Shown: positions 53,735 through 63,973, numbered from the stretch's first letter. The stretch: DNA of 64,000 nt from Neokomagataea tanensis (GCF_006542335.1 NZ_CP032486.1:35724-99723), one strand, 5' to 3'. Program-made: numbers and translations. Notes: a model not told the origin generated them from the sequence alone.

Positions 53735-55881
53735 ATGTCCTCTTATAATGTTTCCTCGGGCCAAGTTGTGTCCAACACCCTCGTGTATGGAGATGTGGAA
53801 ACCGTCTCGAGTGGCGGCATTACGCAAGATCAGCACAACGGTGGCCAACGCTTTGTTCTTTCCGGCGGGATTGTTCGGAACGGCGTAGTAAGTAGTGGTG
53901 GAAAAGATTATATTTCCAGCGGTGGTTCATCTTACCAAGGTGTCATTCAAAATGGTGGCATTCGTTATGTCTCTGGCGGAGGAACTGCCGATAATTCGTT
54001 TATTGCCTCCGGGGGACTGTTAGCGCTGCTAGCGGCGCAATAATCCTTGCTGTTAACGCTTTCAGCGGCGGCGTGCTCAGTGCGGCGAATGGTGCAATTC
54101 TTAGTGGTGGCAATCTAGCAACAGGTGCGTCGATTACAGCAAATTCTGCTACCCTGCTTGAAGGAACGATCAATGTTTCTTCAGGTTCGAAGGTCGCAAA
54201 TGGTACGTTGACTGGGTCGGGTGCGGCTTTAAGCGCTTATAGCGGCTCTGTAATCAGCAATGTTAGCATTGGTAGTGGTACTCGGTTGTACTTGGGATCA
54301 GGTGCAGCAGGGTCCGCTAACGTAGTTAACGGTGGAACACTTGAAATTTCTTCGGGGGCATCGCCATCGAATAATAAATTTGGAAATAACACTGGTGGAA
54401 CTATTATTATAGATAGTGGGGCTACGTGGAATAATAATAATAATCCGACTTATGGTGCAACATCTGGAAATACATTAATTATTAAAAGCGGTGGCACCGT
54501 ATCTGGGACAGTGATCGAATCAGGAGGGACAACTATTGTTTCTTCTGGCGGCGTTCTTTTAGGCACGCAAACTGTCTCCTCTGGTGGAACCTTAGTCCTC
54601 AACGGTACAGCAGGAAGCGGTATTGTTTCCCTATCCGGTGATGGCGCGCACCTCGTGATTAGCGGTACGGCAATGCCTACCAACACCATTTCAAACTGGT
54701 CTCCAACAGATACAATCGACCTTGCGTCTGTTCCAAAATCCAGCGTCACTAGCGTCACGACAACATCTACTGGAATTACTTTTTACACAAAAAGCGGCAA
54801 CTACTCTCTTAACGTACCAGATGCCAATAAATACGGATACGCACTCTCAGCCGATAGTAATGGTGGGTTAGTCTACACGACCTGTTTTGCGGAAGGGACT
54901 TTGATTAAGACACCGAGTGGTGAAGCAGCCGTTGAAACTCTTGCACCGGGCTCTATGGTTATGACTCCTGAAGGGGCCATGCCCCTAAAATGGCTTGGTC
55001 ACCGGTCGATTGACGTCTCCAAACAAATTAACCCCGAAGCCAACTGGCTGGTCCGTATTTGTGCCGGGGCTCTAGCCGATCACGTACCCGCCCGGGATCT
55101 CTTGGTAACACAAGAGCACTGCATGGTCTTTGATGGAAAACTTGTGCCAGCCCGTATGCTTGTGAATGGAATATCTATTTATCTTGATCGCTCGATTAAT
55201 GCTTACACCTACTACCACGTTGAACTTGACACACATATGCCCATCTGGGCCGAAGGAGCATTGACGGAAAGCTATCTGGATACAGGAAACCGTGACCAAT
55301 TTGAAAATCATTATGTGACAAGCATAATGTCGGATCGTTGTGAGGTTGGCTCGGATTTTCTACCCCTGGATACCTCCCGCGCCTTCGTGGAGCCCATATT
55401 CCGTCGTTTGGTCGACCGTACCGGGTTGGTTCCTTCAGTACCTGCATTAGTAGACGATGCAGATTTGCACTTGGCGACCGAAACTGGAGAAGTCATTCGC
55501 GCTAGCCGCATCAGTGGTGCGTATCATATGTTTATGCTGCCCGATAACGTTGAGACGGTGACTATAGCCTCACGAACAAGCCGCCCTTCAGACGTCATCG
55601 GTCCTTTCATGGATGACCGACGCGAACTCGGTGTCCTTGTTGGCGAGGCAAAGTTGTTCTGCGCTTACAAGACTGTATCGCTCAATGTCACGGAAACAAG
55701 TCTAGCTCGTAAGGGATGGTACGAAAGCGACGCATTGGGGCGTAGATGGACCAATGGTGCCGCATCGCTCCACATTGGTTCAGCGACACAAGGAGAGCCC
55801 CGCATGCTCACCCTGCAAATCTTGTCGCAAGGCCCGTATCTCCGTGAAGTGCAGCAAACAGTGCTGCGTGCCACAGCCTGA
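53735..55881 (+). pseudogene. Strand-loop-strand/Hint surface protein, off-frame at a G run
   Basis: Would encode about 715 residues: N-terminal repeats of the autotransporter strand-loop-strand type (VxSGG, GGxxxxxxxxSGGxx), then a Hint_2 domain starting at TTCFAEGTLIKTPSGEAAVE, with RDLLVTQEHCMVFDGKLVPA and AYTYYHVELDTHMPIWAEGA, and a C-terminal domain. The frame breaks at GGGGG 54011-54015; six Gs would restore IASGGTVSAASGAIILAVNA. The downstream part could start at GTG 54073 but would lack the N-terminus. Phase variation, decay or sequence error are all possible. Likely substrate of the heptosyltransferase at 59422. Confidence 0.75.
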
Positions 55882-55890
55882 AAAACGTCT

Positions 55891-55924
55891 CTTACGGCCC
55901 CACATAAAAATGCGGGGCCGTAAG
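55891..55924 (+). terminator. Hairpin terminator after the first Hint gene
   Basis: CTTACGGCCCCACAT and ATGCGGGGCCGTAAG pair with one mismatch around an AAAA loop, followed by a T-containing stretch. It lies 10 bp past the stop codon. Confidence 0.75.
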
Positions 55925-55927
55925 TTT

Positions 55928-56641
55928 GGCTTTGTTGCAAAGTGCTACTTGAGTCGCGTGCATCCTATTCGTTTTGATTTTCGAATGATTTAGAAGGTGA
56001 ATTGTCTCTCGATGAGACGCACTTCTCCCATAATGCCGTCTTGGAACTGGAAGAATTTGGCCTGTCCCTTTTTTAGTGCGCGCATAACCTCAAAACCTTT
56101 GATCGTGGCATAGGCGGTTTTCAGGCTTTTGAAGCCACGGACCAGCTTGATCAGCTGCTTGAGTTTGCCTTGATCATCTCGAGCTTCTCACATACCCCCG
56201 GCGTCTTCAAGGTTTTGCTTAGAAAGCGTTTGGCAGCCTTAGTGTTTCGGTCGGCGGGAGATAGAAAACAATCTTATCAGCGTTTTTGCCGGTCGCATAA
56301 CAGAGATCCGTTCGTTGCTCTCCGACCTTGATGTAGGTCTCAACAATCCGTCAGCTGCTGAAAAACCTTGGACGTTTTCGATACCAGCGCAAACGCTTGT
56401 CCATCTCGGGGGCATAGCGCTGGACCCAGCGATAAATTGTTGAATGATCAACGCTCACGCCCCGCTCAGCCAGCATGGTTTCAAGGTCGCGGTAGCTAAT
56501 CCCATAACGGCAAAATCAACGCACCGCCCATGAGATCACTTCACCACGAAAATGACGACCTTTGAAATCACGCATCGGACCAGTCCCACCTCAAAACCAA
56601 TAGAGGGTTTCAAGCAGCGGATAAAACTTTACAACAGGGCC
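55928..56641 (-). mobile_element. Degenerate IS6-A copy
   Basis: Ends GGCTTTGTTGCAAAGT and AACTTTACAACAGGGCC, about 714 bp. The transposase has lost its central third and is broken by several stops and shifts. It separates the two Hint genes and is the oldest-looking IS6-A copy. Confidence 0.75.
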
Positions 56642-56803
56642 ATATGTTTTCTCTATCTTGGCAAGATACTATAAATTTTTTTAAAAAACTTAAGTTTTCC
56701 CTGTCAAAAACGATTATTTTCCCCTAATGTCGCATCACTTTTTGTTAATATAATGTTGATGCAATTTCTGTGTGGGCACACGGAAGTTGTTACTGGGGGA
56801 AAA

Positions 56804-59146
56804 ATGGCAGATACGGTTGTTAGTGGAAATCAAGTTACTCGGAACAAAACGTTTAATAACGGCGATCGTCTTTATGTCGGCCCTAACGGGTCAGCAGATT
56901 ATGCGACACTTAACAGTGGGTCGCTAGCCACAATTACGAACAGTCCATATGGTATTCACGATAGCACCGTCAATAATGGTGCGTCGTTAGTTTTGAGTAG
57001 TGGGGGGTTCGGAACAACTACTAAGGTTAATGGCGGTAACGTTACCGTTTCTTCCGGCGGAACCTACAATTACAACTGGACTAACGCTGGGGGCACTGTA
57101 ACCGTCTTAAACGGTGGCACGGCTTGGACAAACTTCGTTTCCGGACAAAACGCCGCAGTCATCATTTCGTCCGGAGGCTTTGGTAGTGACGCCCGAGTAG
57201 GTTCCGACGGTCGGTATAGTGTCGGGTCAGGCGGGCGGCTGAGCGGCGCTAATGTAGGCAGTGGCGGCACCCTGTATGCTATTGGCGGTTCCATAGCAAC
57301 GGCAACGATTTCGGCAGGGGGAACAGCCTTCATTCAAAACGGCGGCACTTTAACAAGTGCGACGGTTGATGGTGGGACGTTATTCCTTAATGGGACAGAC
57401 CCGACCAACAATACAATATTTACCTCCAATGGTGGTACGGTTTACCTAAACAATAATTATCGTAATACTACTTCGTGGGGAAATATTTCCAGCAATACAA
57501 CATTTGCTGTTAATAGTGGTGGGCAGCTTTTCGGTGGAACCGTCCTTCAGGGGGGTGTCATACGTGTCAATGAAGGTGGAAAGCTTACGAGCGCAACCCT
57601 TAATGGCGGTACGTTAAATCTCAACGGGGCAAACGCTACGTCCAACACAACGTTTGGGACAAGCGGGGGGACGGTAAATCTTTTTAGCGGCTATTCGAAT
57701 ACGGTTGCTTGGCAAAATATTACAAGCAATACACGCTTCAATGTACTGAGCGGTGCAATTTTTTCAGGCACCAATGTTCTCAGCGGAGCCACGGTGAACG
57801 TAGCGTCGGGTGGCAGTCTGACCGGGACACTGTCGGTCAATCCGGGTGGAACAGTAGTTTTAAATGGCACGGCAGGAAGCGGTACCGTTAATCTATCAGG
57901 AGACGGGTCGCAACTCACAATTAGTGGGACCCAGATGCCAACGAACGTGATCTCCGGTTGGTCACCAACAGATAAAATTGACCTAGCCTCTATCCCTTAC
58001 GGTAGCATTACAAGCGTAACAACCACGGAAAGTGGCGTGACGTTTCATACCGCAAATGGTAGCTATTCTTTAAACATTCCAGGCGCCAACAAATATGGCT
58101 ATGCCTTAAACAAAGATAGCGACGGGAGCACGATCTACACAACTTGTTTTGCCGAAGGAACGCATATTACTACTGAAGAAGGTGATATCGCAGTCGAAAA
58201 TCTAAAAATTGGTACACAAATCCATACACCAAATGGTCTAATGCCTTTAAAATGGCTCGGCCATCGCAGCATTACCGTTGCAAAACAGAAGCACCCAGAA
58301 GATAACTGGCTCGTACGTATTCGCCGTGGGGCTTTCGCTGAGGGTACTCCTGCACGTGACCTTCTTGTTACTCAAGAACACTGTATGGTTTTTGACGGAA
58401 GGCTAGTGCCGGCTCGTATGTTGGTCAATAATCGTTCCGTTATCGTTGATCGATCCATTAATTCATACACATATTACCACGTTGAGCTCGAGAGCCACGC
58501 AGCTATTTGGGCAGAGAAAACGCTGACAGAAAGTTACCTGGATACAGGGAACCGTGACCAGTTCGAAAACAATACCGTCGTAAGTCTATCTCCGCGCAGA
58601 CGCACAGGCGGGTCTGTGACCCTTCCATTGGATACATCACGTGATTTCGTTGAACCAATCTTCCGTTCCATAGCGGAGCGGGCGGGCGTTGCCGGAGCAA
58701 CGTCACAACACGGAATGACGTGCGATCCTGATCTTCACCTCCTCACCGAAACAGGAGAGGTCATTCGCCCGCGGAGAATTAGTGGCGAGCAACACGTATT
58801 CTTTCTCCCGGACACGATAGAACATGTCAAAATCATGTCTCGAAGCAGCCGACCATCGGATGTGGTTGGCCCGTATGTGGACGACCGCCGCGATCTCGGC
58901 GTATTAATTGGTCAAATGAAGCTGTTCGGTGCAAATAAGACAACGTCTATCGAAGTGCCGTCTTCGCCGGTAGAGCTTAGTGGTTGGTACGATTGCAGCG
59001 CAGAAACAGGCAGATGGACAAATGGTGCCGCTACCCTCTTTGTGGGCCCAGCACGAAATAATGAACCGCGCATACTTACGCTGCAGATTCTTTCTCAGGG
59101 GCATTATCGGATTGAATCTGAGCAAGGGACCGCTGCGACCGCTTAA
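56804..59146 (+). CDS. Strand-loop-strand/Hint surface protein, intact
   Basis: 780 residues from ATG 56804, chosen because TGGGGGAAAA precedes it; an upstream frame start at 56753 adds 17 unlikely residues. Residues 1-400: Gly/Ser/Thr/Asn-rich strand-loop-strand repeats as in AIDA-I/TibA-type passengers, the known substrates of BAHT heptosyltransferases. The Hint_2 domain begins at Cys448 (TTCFAEGTHITTEEGDIAVE), with LLVTQEHCMVFDGRLVPARM and YYHVELESHAAIWAEKTLTE. A C-terminal domain (EPRILTLQILSQGHY) follows. No signal peptide and no beta-barrel, so export is not by the classical autotransporter route. The Hint domain may self-cleave. A strong terminator follows. Confidence 0.82.
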   Translation: MADTVVSGNQVTRNKTFNNGDRLYVGPNGSADYATLNSGSLATITNSPYGIHDSTVNNGASLVLSSGGFGTTTKVNGGNVTVSSGGTYNYNWTNAGGTVTVLNGGTAWTNFVSGQNAAVIISSGGFGSDARVGSDGRYSVGSGGRLSGANVGSGGTLYAIGGSIATATISAGGTAFIQNGGTLTSATVDGGTLFLNGTDPTNNTIFTSNGGTVYLNNNYRNTTSWGNISSNTTFAVNSGGQLFGGTVLQGGVIRVNEGGKLTSATLNGGTLNLNGANATSNTTFGTSGGTVNLFSGYSNTVAWQNITSNTRFNVLSGAIFSGTNVLSGATVNVASGGSLTGTLSVNPGGTVVLNGTAGSGTVNLSGDGSQLTISGTQMPTNVISGWSPTDKIDLASIPYGSITSVTTTESGVTFHTANGSYSLNIPGANKYGYALNKDSDGSTIYTTCFAEGTHITTEEGDIAVENLKIGTQIHTPNGLMPLKWLGHRSITVAKQKHPEDNWLVRIRRGAFAEGTPARDLLVTQEHCMVFDGRLVPARMLVNNRSVIVDRSINSYTYYHVELESHAAIWAEKTLTESYLDTGNRDQFENNTVVSLSPRRRTGGSVTLPLDTSRDFVEPIFRSIAERAGVAGATSQHGMTCDPDLHLLTETGEVIRPRRISGEQHVFFLPDTIEHVKIMSRSSRPSDVVGPYVDDRRDLGVLIGQMKLFGANKTTSIEVPSSPVELSGWYDCSAETGRWTNGAATLFVGPARNNEPRILTLQILSQGHYRIESEQGTAATA

Positions 59147-59203
59147 TGGACTTTTGACAACGCTGTACTAGCGCTTGCCGAAGTAGGTGTTAGTCTAGAG
59201 TTA

Positions 59204-59235
59204 GCCCCCGTTTCGTATCAGGAGCGGGGGCTTTT
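59204..59235 (+). terminator. Rho-independent terminator after the second Hint gene
   Basis: GCCCCCG (59204-59210) pairs with CGGGGGC (59225-59231), followed by TTTT. It lies 57 bp after the stop codon. Confidence 0.8.
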
Positions 59236-59421
59236 GTTGGCGTAAAGCCTCCGCCTGATGTGTTACAGATACTGTAATCTGCGCCCTTATTTTGATTTAT
59301 AATAATTTTATTAATCCTATCATTTAACAATTAAAGTTATTATATAACAAATATTTTCATGAATATTTGACTTTCAACGCAAAATAGTAAACAAATAGAG
59401 ATGTGAATGGGGGGGAAGACA

Positions 59422-60633
59422 ATGCCTGAAAACCACAATACTTTCCAAAAAGAAGTTCCTGACGTGGTTTCACAAGACGAGAACCCCTATATAGCCCCTC
59501 CTTTAATGCCGGTCGTGCACGCAGACCGTAACGTGCGGTTTGATTTTAACGATGGCGCACGTGTGATGGTGCCAGAGGTCGACCCCAAAGAGGGCCAGTG
59601 GCATGTCTGCCTCTCGGATTATGAAACGGGAAACGCGCTGTTCAACGCGCCCCTTCAGGGAGGTACGGTTTCCTCGACCAAGAGATATTATGTCCCATTT
59701 AAGGTTGAGGTCGTTTTCATCCACCCCGATGGAACACGGACACAAGTCGTCTCTCATTCGATGGATGTGAGGGGGCAAGCTGTATTGGTGCAGCTTCCCG
59801 TCGGGACATTAGGGGATACGTTGGCTTGGCTGCCTGCGGTAACGCGTTTCGCACGTGAAACAGGCGCCAGAGTGACATGCAGCGTATCGGACATAATTCT
59901 ACCACTTGTGCAGGATGCCAATAAGGATATCACGCTTGTTGGGCATAATGTCGCGAAGTCCAAGCCGGATTTCTCCAGTCCGTTTTATGCGACTTATCGT
60001 ATAGGCCTCTTTTTTACGGACAAGGATTGCGTCTTCCAACCAACGGATTTCAGGCATGTTGGCTTGCACAGAACTGCGGCGTATATTTTGGGAATTGATC
60101 CTTGGGACGACACTCCGCCAGTTCTAACAATCCCTGATGGCGATACAGCACCTATTGAGGGGCCTTATGTCGTAATTGCCACTCAGGCGAGCACTCAATG
60201 CAAATATTGGAACAACCCGGCAGGTTGGCATGAGGTTATTAGCTTTTTGAAGAAGGCTGGCTACAGGGTTATATGCATCGATAAAGATGCCTTTCATGGT
60301 ACGAGTTACGTCTACAATCATATCCCGCATGGTTGCGAGGACGAGACAGGGCCGCGGCCATTATCCGAACGTGCACGCTGGCTCAAACACGCAAGTTTCT
60401 TTATAGGGTTGTCCAGTGGTTTAGCGTGGTTAGCTCATGCTGCGGGCACTCCTGTCGTTATGATTTCAGGTTTTACCCATCCAGATAATGAGTTTTCTAC
60501 GCCGTATCGCGTCATCAATTGGCACACGTGCAACTCGTGTTGGAACGATCCCCAACACCAGTTTGACCATAAAGACTTTTTTTGGTGCCCTCGCCATAAG
60601 GGGGGGAGCGCCAATTTGAGTGCACACGTCTGA
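59422..60633 (+). CDS. BAHT-type autotransporter heptosyltransferase
   Basis: 403 residues from ATG 59422, preceded by GGGGGGGAAG. N-terminal beta-barrel-like region, then a GT-B glycosyltransferase: VQLPVGTLGDTLAWLPAVTR (GxGDTLAxLPA, ADP-heptose family), TQASTQCKYWNNPAGWHEVI, and SFFIGLSSGLAWLAHAAGTP. The C-terminal HTCNSCWNDPQHQFDHKDFF-WCP carries the Cys finger that binds iron in TibC/Aah enzymes. Matches strand-loop-strand O-heptosyltransferases, which form dodecamers and heptosylate Ser residues of passengers in the cytoplasm. The two repeat proteins just upstream are the obvious substrates. Confidence 0.88.
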   Translation: MPENHNTFQKEVPDVVSQDENPYIAPPLMPVVHADRNVRFDFNDGARVMVPEVDPKEGQWHVCLSDYETGNALFNAPLQGGTVSSTKRYYVPFKVEVVFIHPDGTRTQVVSHSMDVRGQAVLVQLPVGTLGDTLAWLPAVTRFARETGARVTCSVSDIILPLVQDANKDITLVGHNVAKSKPDFSSPFYATYRIGLFFTDKDCVFQPTDFRHVGLHRTAAYILGIDPWDDTPPVLTIPDGDTAPIEGPYVVIATQASTQCKYWNNPAGWHEVISFLKKAGYRVICIDKDAFHGTSYVYNHIPHGCEDETGPRPLSERARWLKHASFFIGLSSGLAWLAHAAGTPVVMISGFTHPDNEFSTPYRVINWHTCNSCWNDPQHQFDHKDFFWCPRHKGGSANLSAHV

Positions 60634-60764
60634 TTACAGGGGGGCAGGTTATTCGTGCGATACGCCGCTTGATGAAAGACCGCTCCTTGCCGGAAGCTGA
60701 AAGCGCGTAATTGTACCTCTGCTGTAAAAAAAGGTTTAGGGCAGCTTCATAGGAAAAGTGCACT

Positions 60765-60852
60765 TAAATGAAAGACAACTCATCTTCCAAACCGTTTAAA
60801 ATCGAAACAAACGAGACCCACGTGACCTAAACCTAACTTTACAACAGGGCCC
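60765..60852 (+). mobile_element. IS6-A end remnant
   Basis: ACCGTTTAAAATCGAAACAA through AACTTTACAACAGGGCC, the transposase-distal end only. Confidence 0.7.
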
Positions 60853-61220
60853 CCAAGATCGTATTGAAACGACGTGAATGCCGAAACTCACACGCCTGTC
60901 GCGCGTCGTAGCTCTCGTAATGTCTCATTAGTGATGCGCAGCAGGAGGCAGGTAAAATACACTCGATTGTCTATTGGCACGTTGCAATTTTAAATGCCGT
61001 TGCCGCCATTTCGGCTGCCTGCGGTCTTGCCTTCTATGGGGAGGCGTTGCCATCCAATAGTCCATCCGCTGTGTATCAGATGCACCATACGGTAGAACCT
61101 TAAAAGCAACGGCACCAGCCAGATCGAATGTTTTCGAAAAATATGCTACGGGCCAACTTCAGCGTAACAAACTGCCAGTTTTCTGGCATTGCTTTCCTTT
61201 TCATTTTTAGGAACGGGTCA
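60853..61220. other. Stretch with a possible protein-gene tail, no complete gene
   Basis: A frame ending TAA at about 61102 reads IVYWHVAILNAVAAISAACG-LAFYGEALPSN and looks like the end of a small membrane protein, but it has no start codon after the preceding stop. Nothing else is recognised. Confidence 0.3.
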
Positions 61221-61418
61221 ATGAAAAAGAACGAGCATGTTGCTTGGAACACGACACGCGGCGAAACGACCGGCCATGTCAAAAAACAAGTAACCCATGA
61301 CATCAAAATTAAGGGAAATACGGTCAAGGCCAGCGGCGACCACCCCAAGATTGTTGTCAAAAGCGACAAAACCGGCGCCGAAGCCGCCCACAAACCAGAA
61401 AGTCTCAAGAAGAGATAA
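61221..61418 (+). CDS. DUF2945/Hva1-TUDOR-like small protein
   Basis: 65 residues: VAWNTTRGETTGHVKKQVTH followed by DIKIKGNTVKASGDHPKIVV and KSDKTGAEAAHKPESLKK. This follows the DUF2945 pattern (V-x-W-x-x-x-x-G-x-x-x-G-x-V...K-x-x-V-K-A-S...Y-x-V-x-S-x-x-x-G-x-x-A-x-H-K). ATG 61221 is used because the family begins here. A 31-residue upstream extension in the same frame is unlikely. Function of the family in bacteria is not established; often found near stress genes. Confidence 0.75.
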   Translation: MKKNEHVAWNTTRGETTGHVKKQVTHDIKIKGNTVKASGDHPKIVVKSDKTGAEAAHKPESLKKR

Positions 61419-61902
61419 AGTGCCGCTAGGCAGAAGCTCGTTGTCTGCTTCCTTCTCCAATCAGACGTCAGTTTTTATAACAAGTGTTGACCCGGCTGCA
61501 CTCGACGTTTTCGCCTTCGAGAAGGCAAGCAATATAGCCGCCCGATGGGTCACCATTTGATCCCATTCGTGGGTGGACGTGTCTTTATCGATCTTATGCC
61601 CCGCGGAATAGGCGTGCATCGTCCTAGGGTCGCCTTGGGACAGACCCCGCTCTTGGCCAACTAATACGCGTTCCTAATACCGACATCGGTAGTACCGCCG
61701 CGTTTTAATTTTTTCTTGCAATGTAAGGCCGTAGAGCCCCGCCTTTGCAACCTCCTTGTGGGCTGAGACTTATCGGTCATAGCGACGCTTTTTGGGAGCA
61801 CATTGCCGTTCGCAGGATTGATGCGTTGCCTCATTGAAGGCGTGTGGCCGTTGTGGGTGGTGGCCCTGTTGCACTACCGCTGTTCGCCTAGTGAGAAAAC
61901 GC
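61419..61902. other. Stretch without a supportable gene
   Basis: Short frames only. GGCCCTGTTGCAC at 61863 resembles the outermost 12 bases of an IS6-A end but the match stops there. Confidence 0.3.
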
Positions 61903-62400
61903 TTAATCGCTTTTGGATGACAGGACATGATTGGGTGTGCTGTGCTCGAGCAGTATCAGTAGAACGAATGCAGTGGAAAGCTGTGCGGGGCGCAGGCGCA
62001 CCAAGAAACGCGGTAACCGTCCCTGCCGGGCCAGGCGAACGTCGCCCGCCATATTCAGCAGTGCTCCTACCTGAAGCGCACGCCACGAAATGTTCGACGA
62101 AGACAGTATGGCCCCCAAGCCGAGGGCGTGGGTTGCAAGAAAAATAAAGGGATCACTGAGTTGCGGCCCCTTGGCATCATAAAAACTCGCGCCGCGATGG
62201 ACGCCGGCAAAAAAACAGAACAGGCCACCCGCCCAAATCTGCGCAAAGCGACGCACCTGGCTTGCACGGTTTGAGGGGACGACGCGGATCACCACCAGAC
62301 ATACCCCCAACATCGCCACGGCCGCCCAACCCAGTATCCCGCCCTCTAGGGGTGTACGTGTGGCTGACGCTTCTTCACCGTCGTGTATTCGAATGACCAT
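61903..62400 (-). CDS. Small multi-pass membrane protein, DUF3429-like
   Basis: 165 residues with four or five hydrophobic segments: GWAAVAMLGVCLVVIRVVPS, FAQIWAGGLFCFFAGVHRGA, FIFLATHALGLGAILSS and LSTAFVLLILLEH. The W-A-G-x-L-F-C-F-x-A-G-V-x-R-G core resembles DUF3429 membrane proteins (L-A-F-L-G-G-V-x-W-G). ATG 62400 gives MVIRIHDGEEAS. Function unknown; transcribed away from the radical SAM gene. Confidence 0.45.
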   Translation of the reverse strand: MVIRIHDGEEASATRTPLEGGILGWAAVAMLGVCLVVIRVVPSNRASQVRRFAQIWAGGLFCFFAGVHRGASFYDAKGPQLSDPFIFLATHALGLGAILSSSNISWRALQVGALLNMAGDVRLARQGRLPRFLVRLRPAQLSTAFVLLILLEHSTPNHVLSSKSD

Positions 62401-62725
62401 GCTGCCGTTGCCTATCTCTGTCTTGCCAATGAGGCGCCAACGTCAGACGACGGAAAAGGTTACACAACCCTCTAGCATTATGGCCCTGTTGCGTGGTCCG
62501 TTAAATGCCCTTCGTGCGACGGTGCCGTCTTATGCGCAACGACAGCTCAATCATCGCATACCGCGTTTGCGAGCGCGCAGGGTATACCATGATACTCTGG
62601 CGGTGAGAGTATAAAAAGAACAAAAACAGAACAAAATCCTTGAAGGTATCGGATGGTTTTTTTATATTTGAGCAGTTGCCGACGCTTTCGGGCCGGTTAC
62701 TTTCCACCCATGAGAGCCTGTTACG
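62401..62725. other. Intergenic region with the SOS box
   Basis: No gene. GGCCCTGTTGC at 62484 is another possible IS6-A end trace. The right half holds the LexA box and the promoter of the radical SAM gene. Confidence 0.35.
62618..62632 (+). promoter_or_regulatory. LexA (SOS) box
   Basis: GAAC-AAAAACA-GAAC is an exact GAAC-N7-GAAC direct repeat (GTTC-N7-GTTC on the other strand), the alphaproteobacterial LexA operator, 94 bp before the radical SAM start codon. Confidence 0.7.
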
Positions 62726-63973
62726 ATGACGCAACTCAATACCGCAGAGAAGCTGGCCATTCTGGCGGATGCGGCAAAATATGACGCCTCGTGCTCCTCT
62801 TCTGGCGCGCAGCGCCGGGATTCAAAAAATAGCAAAGGAATTGGTTCGACCTTAGGAGGGGGAATTTGCCATTCTTACACGCCAGACGGGCGATGTATCA
62901 GCCTCCTTAAAATTCTTCTGACCAATAGCTGCACTTTCGATTGCCACTATTGCATCAATCGTAGGTCGTCAAACGTCCGGCGTGCCCGCTTTACCGCACG
63001 CGAGGTCGTCGACCTAACGATCGACTTTTACAAGCGTAATTATATTGAAGGTCTTTTCCTTTCGTCGGGTATTATTAATACGCCCGACTATACAATGGAG
63101 CAGATCGTTGAAGTGGCGCGAAGCTTGCGTGAGGACCACAATTTCCGAGGTTATATCCACCTTAAGACGATCCCCGATGCCGACCCTGCTTTAGTGGCAA
63201 AAGCGGGGGTCCATGCCGACCGAATCTCTATCAACGTTGAGCTACCGACAGAAAGTGGGTTGCTACGCCTCGCACCCGAAAAATCACAAAATAGAATTGA
63301 GAGCGCGATGGGCAGCATGCGCAACGCAATCGAGGAAGGAGCAGATGCACGAAAACGCTTCCGTTCGGCCCCCGTCTTTGCGCCAGCCGGACAGTCCACT
63401 CAGATGATCGTTGGTGCCGATGCGGCGACCGACCGCGATATCGTGTCGCGCGCCTCCACTCTCTACGCCCGTTTCGCTCTGCGCCGCGTCTATTATTCCG
63501 CGTTCAGCCCAATCCCTGATGCGAGCGCGGTCCTGCCGTTGCGTCGGCCTCCATTGATGCGCGAACACCGCCTCTATCAGTCTGATTGGCTGATCCGTTT
63601 TTACAACTATACCGCTGCGGAGGTCAGTGCGGCAGCCGATCCAATGACAGGAATGCTGCCGCTTGACATTGACCCAAAGCTTGCCTGGGCCCTTAAATTC
63701 CGCGACATGTTTCCCGTCGATGTAAATCGTGCATCGAAGGAAATACTGTTACGTGTCCCAGGTTTGGGACCCAAGGCGGTACGGTCAATCTTAGTCTCGC
63801 GACGACACCGTGCGCTCAGGCTCGAGGATATTGGCCGCATGACAGTATCAGTCCGTAAGCTGCGGCCCTTTATCGTAACCACTGACTGGCGTCCCGTTAG
63901 TCTTTCGGACAGTGCAGACCTTCGCCCGTTAGTCGCGCCGAAGCCTATTCAACTCGAAATGTTCGGTACCTGA
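62726..63973 (+). CDS. Radical SAM protein of the putative DNA modification/repair family
   Basis: 415 residues. 4Fe-4S cluster motif CTFDCHYC (near residues 71-78), preceded by GRCISLLKILLTNS. Radical SAM barrel with LFLSSGIINTPDYTMEQIVE and GYIHLKTIPDADPALVAKAG, then ISINVELPTESGLLRLAPEK. The C-terminal helix-hairpin-helix LLRVPGLGPKAVRSILVSRR is a DNA-binding type. Length and order match the family annotated as putative DNA modification/repair radical SAM protein, whose genes usually precede a uracil-glycosylase-like partner. A LexA box upstream suggests induction by DNA damage. The reaction is not established. Confidence 0.85.
   Translation: MTQLNTAEKLAILADAAKYDASCSSSGAQRRDSKNSKGIGSTLGGGICHSYTPDGRCISLLKILLTNSCTFDCHYCINRRSSNVRRARFTAREVVDLTIDFYKRNYIEGLFLSSGIINTPDYTMEQIVEVARSLREDHNFRGYIHLKTIPDADPALVAKAGVHADRISINVELPTESGLLRLAPEKSQNRIESAMGSMRNAIEEGADARKRFRSAPVFAPAGQSTQMIVGADAATDRDIVSRASTLYARFALRRVYYSAFSPIPDASAVLPLRRPPLMREHRLYQSDWLIRFYNYTAAEVSAAADPMTGMLPLDIDPKLAWALKFRDMFPVDVNRASKEILLRVPGLGPKAVRSILVSRRHRALRLEDIGRMTVSVRKLRPFIVTTDWRPVSLSDSADLRPLVAPKPIQLEMFGT

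Noticed and set aside
61803..62147. Plus-strand frame opposite the membrane protein gene
   Set aside because: The minus-strand frame has clear transmembrane segments and a family-like core. The plus frame is Arg/Cys-rich and starts in an IS trace.
61863..62495. Two further IS6-A copies marked by GGCCCTGTTGC at 61863 and 62484
   Set aside because: The match ends after 11-12 bases and no transposase sequence follows, so these are at best traces and may be chance.
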